In this document: one piece after another, positions 45,733 to 57,881 of the stretch
Layout of the letters: the number at the start of each line of letters is the position of its first letter
Position numbering within the stretch: the first letter of the stretch is position 1
Source of the DNA: Strigops habroptila
Taxonomy: Eukaryota > Chordata > Aves > Psittaciformes > Psittacidae
Assembly: GCF_004027225.2 (NCBI RefSeq)
Contig: NC_044291.2
Coordinates: forward strand, 9,160,707 to 9,224,706
Length of the DNA: 64,000 nucleotides
Direction: 5' to 3'
The notes under the pieces: model-generated
Seen by the model: only the letters and a program-made list of their open reading frames with translations
Database searches by the model: none
Told to the model about the DNA's origin: nothing
Made by a program: the position numbers and the translations under genes

Positions 45733-48079
45733 AACCCCGTAACTGTGGCAATGGTTGAATAAGGAGCAGAACTCAGCAATGCAAAACCTCTGGTATGGTG
45801 AATATGCCTGAGGAAGAAAGGACTGCCTGGTATTCTGGTGGCATTGCAGGTTGTCACAGCAGGAGTGAGCTGTGCTTTTTGCGTTGCACTCGCCATAGGA
45901 CACAGGACAGTCTCCATTACAATGATACACACAGAAGGAGATACTCTCAGTAAGAAGCTCTAAGGAGTAACCCTCCTTTCTCTCCTGGTGTGTTTATTCC
46001 TGCACATCAGACCTTGCAGCTGAATTATCCTGCTTGCTGGGCTGTGCTCTGACACAAACCTGCAGGGATAGCTTGTGCCAGGCATCTGGAATTCCACCGC
46101 TGCAGAAAACAATGTGGGGAGAACGACCCATAAATCCTGCCAGGCTTCCTCAATAGTAGATTTACATACATTTACTTGAATGAGATCAAGGTCTTCAAAC
46201 TACATATCTTCAATTTAGATTACCTCTGTGTGAGTTTGTCAGTCCTCAGTGTGAGTGAGGCCATGGAATTTCTTGCCTGCTGGGGGGCTGAATTTGTGCA
46301 AACGAGCTCTGCAGTGCTCAGGCCTGTTTGGAAGCTGTCAGGTATATAGAGAGCTCTTCAGAAAGGGGCTGTGTTTCCCCCAAATTCATTTAGGTACTCT
46401 CGAGCCATGGGGATTGATGTGTGTGTGGTGTGCAGGTGCCTCACTTGTAGCTCCAGGTGAGGTCAAGGCTCTGAGGTGCAGACACCCAGTATACGGCAGT
46501 CCTTGTCTGAGGGGGTAGTGAAAACCCTTGACTGCAAGGGGAAGTGATGTGCCCATGGGAAGGAGAATTCAGGAGTGAAGGCACCCACCATGTGCAAGGT
46601 AGACATTGGAACATGTGTAAAGGCAACACTAAGGGTAGAGACTGTAGTCTCCCCTCTGTCAAAGCACCCTGCAACTTCACAGTCAAATCTAGCACACCCT
46701 CCTCTGCTGCCCAGCTCATTGCTGTGAGAGTATTGGATTTGCTTAACACTTTCCACAGTTCATATAAATAAGTCCAGTCTTGTGGAGTGAGTTACTTGCA
46801 CCCCTAAGGTTGGCTCCTTCTGCACATGTTGCGTATGCCACTGCTCTGGAGACTTCACCTCTTGCACCTCAGGACCCTCATGAACATCCTCTGTGTCCTT
46901 TATACACAGAGTTGAACCGCCATGGTGCCCAAGTTGGAGTCCTGGCAATGGCAATGGTTGATCTTCAGCAAGGCTCTGCTTTGCCTGGCTGTAACATCCA
47001 GGTCCACATTGTGCCTTACAGATGGTTTGTGCTGGGCATAAGAAAAGAGCCAGTGATGCAAGTGGCTTTTTCAGGCATTTCAGAACGGGCTGGAGAAGGC
47101 ATAAGTGCGAGAAGCTGCTGGAGAGGGCTGGAGGATTGCAGCTTTTACACCCCCGGGCTCTGCTGCAGGGTTACACGGTGGTGTTGGCACAGTGGAGAGA
47201 TCACTGCAGGCAAACCTGAGGGAAACTTCTCAGACCTATATCTAAAGCAAATGCTTTCCTAAAATGTGGGTTTGTTTTAATCTGAATTGCTTTGGCTTTG
47301 GGATTTTAGAAGTGTCAAAGCATTCCAACGGCACTAAAACAAACTGTTTCTGGTAAGATAGGTGAAACTACTGCTCTCTGATTCGATTAACTTTTTAATC
47401 CAGGCAGTATCTAAAGGACTGATAACATCCTGTGATGTTCACCCTATAGAAACTCCAGTTTGGAGCTAAAATTCTCAGCTTTGATATTCTCTTGCGCAAC
47501 AGAAACCAACAAATTCTCACCCAGTTGAACCTGTTTCAGGCTGGCTTTGCTCAGGAACGGTCTCAGTGTGGCACTGAGCAATATGAGCATGAAGATTTGT
47601 AGATATCTACATACAGAAGGATTTAAGAGGTGTCCGAATTCCCTCCCTTTGCTGCCTGCTGGAACCATGCTGTTAAGTACCTCTTCTGGCTGTTGGCTGA
47701 ACTTGGTTTGATTAGGCATGGCAGCACCCATAAATTGGAACATTTCTACTGGAAGTGGATTACGTTTGTGCTCATAACTCAGGGTTTAGATAATCATTGC
47801 CCTTGAAATGGTGATTTCTCACTGCTCCTTGGGCTGTTCTTTAAGTCCCCCTTCTGCCTGTTACACCTGGGGCTGAAAAGATAGAGCAAGCAGCTTCCAG
47901 CTCAGTGGGGAGCTTGTGTTGCATTGTGCTGGGCTCAGCTTTAAGGCAAGACAACGGTGAGGTGGTGCTGGAACTCACCGTACCCAGGACCTCTCTTAGA
48001 AAACCCTCATGATGCGTTTTTCCTCTGCATCAGCTATTTCTGTGGACCCCTCAGCTGATGCTTGCCGCTGCTGAGGGAA
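45733..48079. other. Intergenic, no feature recognised
   Basis: No coding exon, RNA gene or repeat that I can support. Confidence 0.4.
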
Positions 48080-48483
48080 GCATGTATGAAGACAGGCTGA
48101 GAAAGTTGGGGCTGTTGAGCCTGGAGAAGAGAAGCTGCGTGGAGACCTCAGAGCAGCTTCCAGTGTCTAAAGGAGGCTACAAGGATGCCGGGGAGGGACC
48201 TTCATCAGGGACTGTAGCGATAGGACAAGGGGTGATGGGTTCAGACCGAAACAGGGGAAGTTCAGGTTAGGTAAAAGGAAGTTCTTCCCTGTGAGGGTGC
48301 TGAGGCGCTGGCACAGGGTGCCCAGAGAAGCTGTGGCTGCCCCATCCCTGGCAGTGTTCAAGGCCAGGTGGGACACAGGGGCTTGGAGCAACCTGCTCTA
48401 GTGAAAGGTGTCCCTGCCTGTGGCAGGGGGTTGGAACTGGAGGAGCTTTAAGGTTCCTTCCAACACAAACCAGGCTGGGATTC
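48080..48483 (+). mobile_element. CR1 LINE, 3' fragment (second subfamily)
   Basis: Plus-strand copy of about 400 bp. Its inner part (ACAGGCTGAGAAAGTTGGGG, GGGACTGTAGCGATAGGACA) matches the copy at 43372 rather than the group with CCTAAAGGGGCTCCAGG, so at least two CR1 subfamilies are present. Confidence 0.92.
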
Positions 48484-48904
48484 AAACCAGTCCAGCCAGC
48501 CAGGGACAGGGGATTGGCAGCCAATCTGCTCAATAAGGATTTAGCCCAGAGGCAGCCCTGTGTGCCAGCCATCTCCTAATACTCTCTTAAGGAACCTGGC
48601 AGCACAGGCTGCTTCGTCTTCGTCACAGTTCAGCTCAGTCCTCCATCTCTGCAGCAAGATGTTTCCAACCAGAATGACATTTTGTTGTCTTCTTGCTACA
48701 GTGCCTTTTAATTAGGAGCACAGCTGCTCTGGAAACATGGAGCTCACTTTTCAAAGAGCACTCTGGAACGTGATTACAATGGATTAAAGCAGAAAGGTTG
48801 AGCAATTTATTCATGTGGCGCTTAGAAATGCATTGGATTACTTCGTGCTGTAAAAATGATTTAAGAGGAAAAAAGGAAAAACACTTTTCTGGCTCTTGCT
48901 AGCC
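48484..48904. other. Intergenic, no feature recognised
   Basis: Short unique stretch between two CR1 copies, with nothing recognisable. Confidence 0.4.
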
Positions 48905-49038
48905 TTAAAGCTGCTAGAGGGGAGGTTGAGATGAGCTCTTAGGCAGAAGCTCTTCCCTCTGAGGGTGCTGAGGCGCTGGCACAGGGTGCCCAGAGAAGCT
49001 GCGGCTGCCCCATCCCTGGCAGTGTTCAAGGCCAGGTT
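48905..49038 (+). mobile_element. CR1 LINE fragment lacking its 3' end
   Basis: Runs from GCTAGAGGGGAGGTTGAGAT to GTGTTCAAGGCCAGGTT and then stops abruptly. The last roughly 110 bp of CR1 is missing, which is unusual because CR1 insertion normally keeps the 3' end. Confidence 0.88.
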
Positions 49039-50311
49039 ATTCATGTTGATGTTGTGTTTGTTTCTGCTGGGTAGCATTGGATTCAACTCGTCTTAGGCTT
49101 GGGAAACTGGCTTCGTGATAGTTTCTGGAGTAGTGGTCAAAATACCAGGGACCCAGAGCCAACACTGGGCAGCTCTGGTCATTGAATACCTGCTTTGGCT
49201 GTGGTTTGGGTCATGCCATGCTCTGCTGAAGCGGGGAGAACTGGATGTGCTGCTCCAGCCTGGAGCTAGTGCAGAGCAGGGCCAGCCCTTGGTGCTTCTG
49301 TTAACACACTTGGTGTCTGCTCGTAGGATAAAAAAGGGTTGGAGCTGCTCACATACTGCCCTTGTGGGAGTAGTAGTGCTTTGGAGGAGCCTTTGAGCGT
49401 GGTGCTAAGCATTAAGACTGTGTTTGAGTGCAATTCAAAGCCAGGCAGTACCTTGCTTGCTCTTATTTTGTTTGGCTGATGTAGGCGTGTTTTTGTTTTC
49501 ACTCACTTTTCCATCCTATATTGTCCCTTTTTTCCCACCAGTGTTGACTGTTCCATCTGCTTATTTATCACCCACAGTTAGAACCTGAATTTCAATTAGC
49601 AATCTGCTTTGTTTGGTTTTGTCTTCGACAAGGCATTGAAAGCTCCAACAAAGCTTTAGTACATAAAGCTACTTTTTAGTACATAAAGCTACTTGTAATG
49701 CAGCTGTTAAAGCTCTTCCATCATATCCATGAACAAAATGAATTCTATTGCTATCAAGATTTATCTGATAAATTGGGTTTAATCCTCCTGAACTGTAGCG
49801 GATGCAAGGCACTTCAGCAAAGACAGAAAGGTTTCAAATGACTGAGGTGGAAAATGGTCTTTGCTCCAGAGATATAAAAGAAACTAAAACCTCGTGTGTT
49901 AAGAAATAATTCATCCAGCAACTAGAAAAGCAGCCCCTGGCTTTCTGTGCTGACTTCTGATCCTGATCCTTCACTTTTGGGTGGGATGTCACAGGTTAGG
50001 GGTGTGGAAGCAGGATGGAGGGTGGCCAGGCATATGGCAGGTCCCAGGCAAGAATGTGGTCCCCTGAACCCCACTGATCCGTGCTGGGTTTGTGATGCCC
50101 ACTGCTCGATCACTGGATCTAGATCAGCAGGATCCCTCACAGGAAGGGCTTCTCGGGGGTGGCTGGATTTGCCGAGTGAAGGGGGTAAACTGGCAGTGAG
50201 TTGGGTTGGACTCCAAGGCTGACATCATAAATTACTTCACCACCCTGTCAGTGATGCACATGCCCGTTGACTTGTGATTAAAATGAAGCCTGTGCTGAAG
50301 TTCTTATTGAC
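49039..50311. other. Intergenic, left of the WHRN promoter
   Basis: No gene. Contains a 20-bp direct duplication at 49655-49693. Confidence 0.4.
49655..49693 (+). repeat. Two-copy 20-bp tandem duplication
   Basis: TTTAGTACATAAAGCTACT occurs at 49655-49673 and again at 49675-49693, a perfect duplication with one base between copies. Confidence 0.9.
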
Positions 50312-50500
50312 CCATAGACTGGTTTGTGTTGGAAGGGACCTTAAAGCTCATCCAGTTCCAACCCCCTGCCACGGGCAGGGACACCTTCCACTAGAGCAGG
50401 TTGCTCCAAGCCCCTGTGTCCAACCTGGCCTTGAACACTGCCAGGGATGGGGCAGCCACAGCTTCTCTGGGCACCCTGTGCCAGCGCCTCAGCACCCTCA
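50312..50500 (-). mobile_element. CR1 LINE, 3' fragment upstream of WHRN
   Basis: About 190 bp of minus-strand CR1 3' end. It lies about 570 bp upstream of the WHRN start codon, just left of the CpG island, and is oriented away from WHRN. Confidence 0.93.
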
Positions 50501-50943
50501 GTGATTCCTCCTCTGCTGATTCATGCCAAACAAGTGAATTACCAGGACTATAATATGTTATAATTCCCATTCCATTACTTACAACATCTCGCTGTCCGGC
50601 AGGGCGGGCGATAGAAAACCCGCCGCGCAGGTCGGGCAGCGGGCACCGCGCGCTGGGCGGGCTGCTCTCGCGGCTGGAAGCTGCCTCCTCCTGCGCGCTC
50701 CCTTGCAGCGGGGGCTGCGGGAGGCAGCGGGGCGCTGGCGGTGCGGGACGCCCGCAGGGCGGCCGCGCTGGCGGGAGCAGCGCAGCCCGAGCCCGGCCCG
50801 GAGCGGGGCTGCGGGCGGGGCCCAGCGCCGGGGCCGCTCTGTATAACCCGTCTCCTGGCAACGGCGGGGACGTCACTTCCTGGGAAGCCGCCGCGAGGCG
50901 CTGGTGAGCGCGCGGACAGGTGGAGTGTGGCGTGAGGCGCCGC

Positions 50944-51059
50944 TCGGGTCCGTGTCGGGTCCCGCTCGGTCCTGGCCGAGCCCGCTCGGGTCTAGTCGGG
51001 TCCTGCTCGGGTCCAGTCGGGTCCCGCTCGGGTCCGGCCGGATCCTATTCGGGTCGTGC
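50944..51059 (+). repeat. 21-bp minisatellite in the WHRN 5' UTR/promoter
   Basis: Five and a half imperfect copies of a 20-22-bp unit of the type TCGGGTCCAGTCGGGTCCCG, starting at 50944, 50966, 50986, 51007, 51028 and 51049. It ends 14 bp before the WHRN ATG. The unit itself looks like a doubled TCGGGTCC-type core. Confidence 0.85.
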
Positions 51060-51073
51060 TCGGTGCTGCCGCG

Positions 51074-51655
51074 ATGAGCGCGGAGCTGGACGGCGTGTCC
51101 GTGCACTCCTCCTCCTCCTCCTCGGGCTCCCTGGGCTCGGCGGCGGGACCGGCGCCTCGTCCGCTATCGACCAACGTGCGGCGGCTGCACCAGGCGCTGA
51201 CGGCGCTGCTGAGCGAGGCGGAGCGGGAGCGCTTCATCCTCTGTCTCAACGCCTACCACGGCCGCCGCAATGTCTGCGACCTGGTGCGCTCCCTCCGAGC
51301 CCTCCTCGACGGGCCCCGCCGCCGGCAGCTCCTTCCGCTGCTCCGACTCGTCCTGCCGCGCTCCGACCAGCTCCTCTTCGACCAATACACCGCCGAGGGG
51401 CCCTACCTGCCGCCCCCCGCTCCGCCGCCGCCGGTGGTCCCCGGCGAGCTGCGACAGGTCACCCTGCGGCGGAGCAAAGCCCACGAGGGTCTGGGCTTCA
51501 GCATCCGTGGCGGGGCCGAGCACGGCGTCGGGATCTACGTGTCCCTAGTGGAACCGGGCTCCTTGGCCGAGCGGGAGGGGCTACGCGTCGGTGACCAGAT
51601 CCTGGGTGTCAACGGCAGGTCCCTGGACAGGGTGACCCACGCCGAGGCGGTCAAG
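51074..51655 (+). CDS. WHRN: WHRN (whirlin) coding exon 1, partial gene
   Basis: 194 codons from ATG 51074 to donor GTCAAG|GTAAG. Whirlin is a scaffold protein of inner-ear stereocilia tips and ankle links and of the photoreceptor periciliary membrane, where it binds myosin XVa, usherin and ADGRV1; human defects cause DFNB31 deafness and Usher syndrome type 2D. The start MSAELDGVSV corresponds to the mammalian N-terminus. A Ser-rich stretch (residues 12-18) is followed by the first harmonin-homology helical domain (about 31-108, with LHQALTALLSEAER and RSDQLLFDQYTAEG), a Pro-rich linker (111-124) and PDZ1 from about 127, with carboxylate-binding loop GLGF at 139-142 and GLRVGDQILGVNG. PDZ1 is cut after EAVK at a phase-0 junction; its last part must be on exon 2, outside the window. 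Divergent to ATP6V1G1, as in mammals. Confidence 0.96.
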
Positions 51656-52917
51656 GTAAGCCGGCTCCGGGCTGGGGTCTGGCGGCCTGATGCCCCGTCC
51701 ACGACCCCACTTCACCCCTGCCCCGCGGCTCAGCTCTGCTTCCTCCCCTCGGAGCCGGCGGCTGTGCGAGCCCCGCCGCTCCCTCCCCGGGCGCCGTGGC
51801 GGGGCGCCCGGTCCAGCTTCGCCTCGTCCGGCCTCGGTGGCCGCTCTCCCGCCCCGTCCCATCCCGGGTCTGTTCTCCGGGACGCGGCAGTGAAACCTGT
51901 GGCGCCCGGTTCGCATCGTGCCGGAGGGATCTGGCCCGTCCCGCCGGAGAACGGGGCGGCAGCAGCGGAGGGAGCCGAGTCGGGACGTTCACGGTGAAAA
52001 TACCGGTGTGTGCGGGCGGTAACGCGCTGCCGGAGCCGGCCGGGCACCGTCTGCAGCTCGTCCTCTCCGAGCGTCTCTGGAACGCAGCAGCGCTGCTTGT
52101 GTTTTCCTTTTAGTCCGGGAGGCTTGTGGAAGTTGGAAACCTGCGTGATGCAGGTTTTAAGGCAGGTACTCGAGCTGCTATACCGTGTTTTCTCCTCCAA
52201 AAGGTGGGGAAACTGAGGCAAGGCGGAGCAGAACGATCTCCCCAGGACTGCATAGTGCCCGAAGCAGGAGCAGATCCTAGATCCCCTTCCAACTGTATTG
52301 GGGGAGAGGGAGAACAGTTACACAACCGAGGTGCTCTTCCCGCTGCACAGCATGTTTCCCCGTGTCCCTGTTGCCTTCCCTGTGCCCCTGTTGCTGTACA
52401 TTGCATCAAGGTGCTAAGGATGAAAGCTTTCCTGTGAGGCTAGGTGTGGGAGCTCCATCAACTGTGGGATTTTCTCCTGGAACTCAATGTTTTGAGCCAA
52501 AGTTCATGTCTAAGTGACTCATCCCGTTCCCAGAGATCATGTTGTGCCTGGTGGGCTCAGCTCGGGGCATTCCCATGGCACAGCAGGGCCAGGCACAAAC
52601 CTATTGAGCTGAATAATCAACTTATAGGGCAGCAATTTGTAAGGCAGAGCGTGGTGAGCCAGGATCTGGGCTGACCAGACTGTTTTCCAGCTGTTTGTGC
52701 TTTAATTTTCCCATAATAAGCTAAAGCACTGCCGTTTGCAGCCTGCTTCCTGTGGTGCATTCCTCTGACAGTGCATTCATCTTGCATGGCTTTGATCAGC
52801 ATCTTCACAGCCAACCTGTGTGGTCCCTGCCCTGGCTTTAAACCTGCACCACAGGCAAGGGCATGTCTTCCAGGCTGGAAATGAGTCCCTGGTAATCCTG
52901 GGACCAGAGAAAGGATT

Positions 52918-53045
52918 TCATAGAATCTCAGACTGGTTCGTGCTGGAAGGGACCTTAAAGGTCATCCAGTTCCAACCCCCTGTCACGGGCAGGGACACCT
53001 TCCACTAGAGCAGGTTGCTCCAAGCCCCTGTGTCCAACCTGGCCT
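52918..53045 (-). mobile_element. CR1 LINE, short 3' fragment
   Basis: About 128 bp of minus-strand CR1 3' end, from the AGGCCAGGTTGGACACAGGG segment to AACCAGTCTGAGATTCTATG. Confidence 0.92.
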
Positions 53046-55787
53046 GATTTGTAGGAATTCTCTTGTTTTTTCATTCCTAATGCTATGACAACAACAACGT
53101 AAGAGCTTTTAGAAGTTAGTCTGCCTGAAGATTGCAAAAAATAACCCCAAACTGCTGTATTTTGGCTGTGGCGTTGGGATGGGGAGAAACGAGGTGTCAG
53201 GTGTGCTCCGGTCTGTTAAATGACCTCATCTCTAATTCATCCCAGTCTGCTGGGCAATTCACATCTATTTGTTTGTTCTCTATTCCAATATACATGATGT
53301 CTTTTAGACACTATTAATACTGAGTGAAACTAAGTGCTTCCTGCACAGAAATAATTCCTTTAGGACATGGGTTGCCGAGGGTTTGCTCTGTGACAAGGTC
53401 AGGAAAGAAGGAAGGAGAAGCTTAGGAATGGTCTGCTTGTGAGCTGAACTTCTTTAAATGACAGCTCTGTCACTCACCCAGTTGTGCTGGCATCTTGTAG
53501 AGCTCCTGCACTCTTGGTACCTATGGGACGGGTTTATGACCCACATAATGATGGGAGAAACACTTTCCTTGGGAAGAGTCGCAGTGATTTACAGGACAGC
53601 TCTGATAGTTGCTGTCTAGGTTTTAAAATTAAGCCAGTGTCCTTGCATGCTGCATGGAGGAGTGGATTGCATTCAGTGATGCTAAAGGGCAGTCTTTGAA
53701 GGATTTCTCTTCTTCAGCCTAATGTTCTGGACATCATGCAGGGTGTCAGAGCTGCAGGGAGGAGAAGTGGTGATGTGCAGGGCAGCTTGACCCCTGGTTC
53801 TCTGAGTCCCCTTCAAACCTGGGAGCTCAGTCTCAGTGTAGGTGTTAACAGCTCCACAAAGGCCTCTGGCTGTGGTCTAGTCTCCTCGAGCAGGGCAAAC
53901 CCCACTGTGTCCTGACACCCTCACTGATGTCTGTTGGTCTGCTCTGTAGTGGATTGATGGAGAGAGAAACAGGATGAAAACAGAGCTGGGTTTGGTCCTG
54001 GAATTTCCACGTACACTGTATTTGGGTTCAAACGAGGGGAAAAAAGGTGAGCGGAGGCTTTCTTAATACAAAACCACAGCTGTGTAGCTCCCAAATGCTG
54101 TCTGCCTGCTTTAGATGCAGAGATGTGAATTCTCCCTCGGTCAGAAGCTGTCTGATTAAAGCGCAGCTCCCATTTCTGTGCGTGGAGGATGCTCTGGCTC
54201 TCCATCTGGCTGAGCAGGAGCACGTTCCTGTGCTGCACTTCCATCTTGCCTGTCCTGCAGCAAGAAACTGTCTGTCTAGGACAGCATTGTTATTCATAAT
54301 ATGCAGAACGTGTTGTTGTGAGAGGAGTTGTCAGAGCTTGCTCTTTAGGGCGACTGCAGAGATGGGGAAGGCTTTGGCTTGGGCTGCTCCTGGGTACGTT
54401 ATGCTTGCTGGGCTGAGCATCACAAACTTGCTGAACTGGAGATCAACTTTGTGTCTGTCAGGGTGCTCGGAGGTGCACAGCTGCAGACATGAGGCAGCTC
54501 TGCAGATGGAACATGAATAAACACATCGTCTTAACTCGTTTGTGTAATCTTCTAAGAGCATTCACACTAGGTATTGCATTCCTTTTACAAGTCGTGGTAG
54601 CTCACTTGCTGCCTTCTCATGCCTGGCCATGCAGGAGTACCCCAGCATTCCTCTCAGGGAGGAGAGAGGCACTAACTGTGGAGTAGGAGCAATTTCTATG
54701 TCTTCAGGCATTGCTCGGAGCCGTGATCATGGCACTAGATGACAACTGCCACAATACTGTACAAAGTCATGAGCTGCATCCTGTCGCTGCCAAAAGCTGA
54801 TGTGTGGTTTGTCACCACTGCAATGGGGCTTGTGGGTGTTTTAGTGTAAGTAAGCTAAAAAGTGGAATTCTCACTTAAATGAGAAGATTACCTAAGCACT
54901 CCAAACCCATTCACTTAATGACCAGCTTCTTAACCTTTATGTAAGTTGTGCAGTTTTATGCCTTGTCTGCTTCGTGCTCGCTGTTTCATCCAAATCAAAA
55001 TTAAATGACTCCATTACAGTTACAGCTCTATCATTGCAGCATTCGAGAGTGCACTTTAGTAATAGATCACTCTAATTTGAATTATGGGGTAAGTGCAGGA
55101 GTTTGTATTGGCTGTCGTATATTTTTAGAGCTTGCTTGGCTTTCATCAGCCTTTCTACGTAGTACAGGGCTGACACTGCAGCAGTTGTGCTGAAAGTTTG
55201 CATTGAGAAACTGTAATATTTTGCCCAAAGTAGTTAAAAGCGAGGTGCTTGTGTGTTTAGACCATCAAAACGCTACACAGGGAGGTATTTCTCCTCTGCT
55301 CTGGGGTTTGCATTAAACTCACCCTCCCTTTCCTCCCTTCCCCCCAACTTTTGTTGCTTTGCAGTAGGTTTTTATGTCCTTTACATCATTTAGGAATGGA
55401 GGAGTTTAGGAGGAAGGGGACAAGAGAAAGTGTTAAAGTGTCATGACTGATGGATCATTCCTGCTTGAGGATTTGGCTTCATGAGCTCCACCAGCCTCAA
55501 AAGAGCGGCACTGATTCCATCGTTTGCCCTGCTGTGTCTTTCTGTGCTGGCAGCAGGGCAAATCTGGATGAGCTTGATCAAAATCCCCTAAACTAGACTA
55601 ATTTGTGTGTGTCGGGCAGGGAGCGTGATTCTTTTAATCTTGATGTTGATGTGTGGTACCTTTGTGAAGTCAGTTTTTTCTGAAGGACGTGAGGTGGTTT
55701 GAGCCCACCCTATGGGGTTCTTCAGAGTGGCTTTGGAGAGAAGCTGCAGGGTTTGTGCATGGTGGGGCTGGGGGAAGGCTTGCGATG

Positions 55788-55914
55788 AGGCCAGGTTGGA
55801 CACGGGCTTGGAGCAACCTGCTCTGGTGGAAGGTGTCTGTGCCCGTGGCAGGGGCTTGGAACTGGGTGAGCTTTGACGTTGTTGCTCAGAGGGTTTCACT
55901 CCTTCCAAACCAGC
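55788..55914 (+). mobile_element. CR1 LINE, diverged 3' fragment
   Basis: Plus strand, from GAGGCCAGGTTGGACACGGG to CACTCCTTCCAAACCAG. It has a small insertion or rearrangement before the TCCTTCCAA end (GACGTTGTTGCTCAGAGGG), so it is older or damaged. Confidence 0.85.
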
Positions 55915-57881
55915 CTTCCCCTCTCCTGCTCTGAAGTAAGTTGGCATTTAAAAGCAATGAAAAGGAGATTAAAATTGGTTTTTTATTATCTTCTATTCAC
56001 TTGGAATTTCATGGTGGCAAACAAGGTGATCTCTTCCAAGGAGGTGATATTTCATACGCTGTAGAAAGAGCTCCAGCTGCTTGTGATATTGCTAAAAGAC
56101 CAGTGAGAAATGGCACAGCAGATGTGCAGCCTTGAGCCTTGGAGGCATATTTAGGGTGGTTTTACTTTCCAGGCAGCTTACAAGAAGGCAAATCTCATTT
56201 CATTGTTTCTTGTGATGCCCAATGAATTGATTGTCATCATCTGAGACTGCTGCTTTGCTGTAGTCAGTAATCACCACTGCACTGTACAGGCATTGGAACA
56301 GCGAGTAGGAATGAATGCAGCTTGGTTTGGTTGGGTTTTAACCCTTCCAAGCACTTGGAGTTGTAGACCATCATACACAGTCATGGTTGGGATGAACAAG
56401 GAGTGAAAGCAATACATCAGTCCCTGGATTCTGTAAGGATACCAGGCTTGTTCCTTTAAATGCCTGCTTGCCTGTGTCTGTATTTTTAGAAGTCACTGAT
56501 GCAGAGGCTAAAAAACTGTCCGCTTTCCAAGGGCTCTCAGGTGGCTGGAGCATGGAAAAGAAGGCTGTGACTAGCATTTCCCTCAGCAGGTACAGTGGTA
56601 ATCTATTCCTTGGTCTCTAGGTCTGCTTAGAAACACGCAACCCCCCAAAACCTGCACACAAAAAAGGCCCTGCAGCTTCAGATGCAGGTGCTGTGCAATG
56701 CCATGCACGATGCTCTGCTTGTCTGTCCTGCAAACAGTTCCCATTTTCACTTCTGTAGCCAGCTGAGCTCAGAGGGAGAGGGTGGGAAGTGTAAAGTCAC
56801 CAGGATCTCCTTCTAGGAAAAAAAGGGGGAAGGAAAAAGGTCACTCTGGAACTTGGAGGCATCTGCATTTTAAATGGGTTTGAATGCCCCTTGAAGGGAA
56901 GGGCACATGGCAGTGACAGTGTAGATGGGACAAGTGATATTCTTGGTTTCAGAGGCAGATCTGATGACATGCAGTGGAGCAGGCTGGACCTCGCCTCATA
57001 CCCAGGGCCCCACAGCAGGGCTGGGAAGTGATGCTCCATCCTCACTGTGAGCTAATCTGAGCTGATCAAGTTAGTATCACGTGTAGCTTAAGAGTGGGGG
57101 GAACTTGCACCTACAGAGAGCATCTGCGGGAATATAGGTTTAGCACTGGAGTTAGGAGCAGGTTGTATTTGCTGTTCTGCCACTCATTTCCCTCAGTGGG
57201 CAAGTTACTCAGTCATCTGTTTCCCTTCATTACACCAGCAAATCACAATCAGCCCTAATGAAATCAAATGACATTATAGTGATGCAAAAGATGAGAATGA
57301 GGTCCTTAATCTCTCCTCTCCTCATAATGCAAGGATGATAATACTTGGTGTTGGTATTGGCTTCTTCATGGTAGGGCGTCCTTGAGTTCTTGGAGTGTTA
57401 ATGTTATTTAGTGGGCTCCTTGTAGATAAACAGTTCTGCCTCAGTAGAGCAATTGATAAGATAACCCAAAGGACAAAACCCTCTTTCCTTCCAGTGTCCA
57501 TTAGAAGAAAACAGAAGTGTTAGTGTGCAGCATACCCGATGAATCAAAGTATCTTTTACTCAGTTCCTCTGCCCTCAGGGAGGACGATGGATTTTCTTGA
57601 CACCTTCCTCAATGCCACGTCTGCTTGGAGAATCATTCAGCTCTAAATCCCCTCGCCTGAACTGACAACGCATCTGCTAAAGTGATTTGGCTTCGTTTCC
57701 TTTGACTGGGTGCTCTGTGAATGCTCCCTGTTGTGGACCACCAGGTGCTCAGTAAACAGAGGTGAAACAGGGACCTGGGCAGCCTGGAGAAGCGCTGCTT
57801 CTGCCAGCTTCTTGTTCAGGAGGTGCAGCTGAGCCTCTCAGGGTGGGATGTGCTCCGCTTTGTGCAGGCACTGGCTGGGTA

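Larger units (their letters stand above)
50590..51990. promoter_or_regulatory. CpG island with the WHRN promoter and exon 1
   Basis: A sharp rise in GC and CpG content starts near 50590 and fades near 52000. It covers the presumed transcription start, the 5' UTR, exon 1 and the beginning of intron 1. A weak TATA-like word (TGTATAAC, about 50840) lies about 230 bp before the ATG, but its use is unknown. Confidence 0.8.

Noticed and set aside
50920-51594. 224-codon open frame overlapping WHRN exon 1 in another frame
   Set aside because: It lacks a true ATG at its start, includes the minisatellite and the CpG island, and has only GC-driven composition. The WHRN frame is the homologous one.
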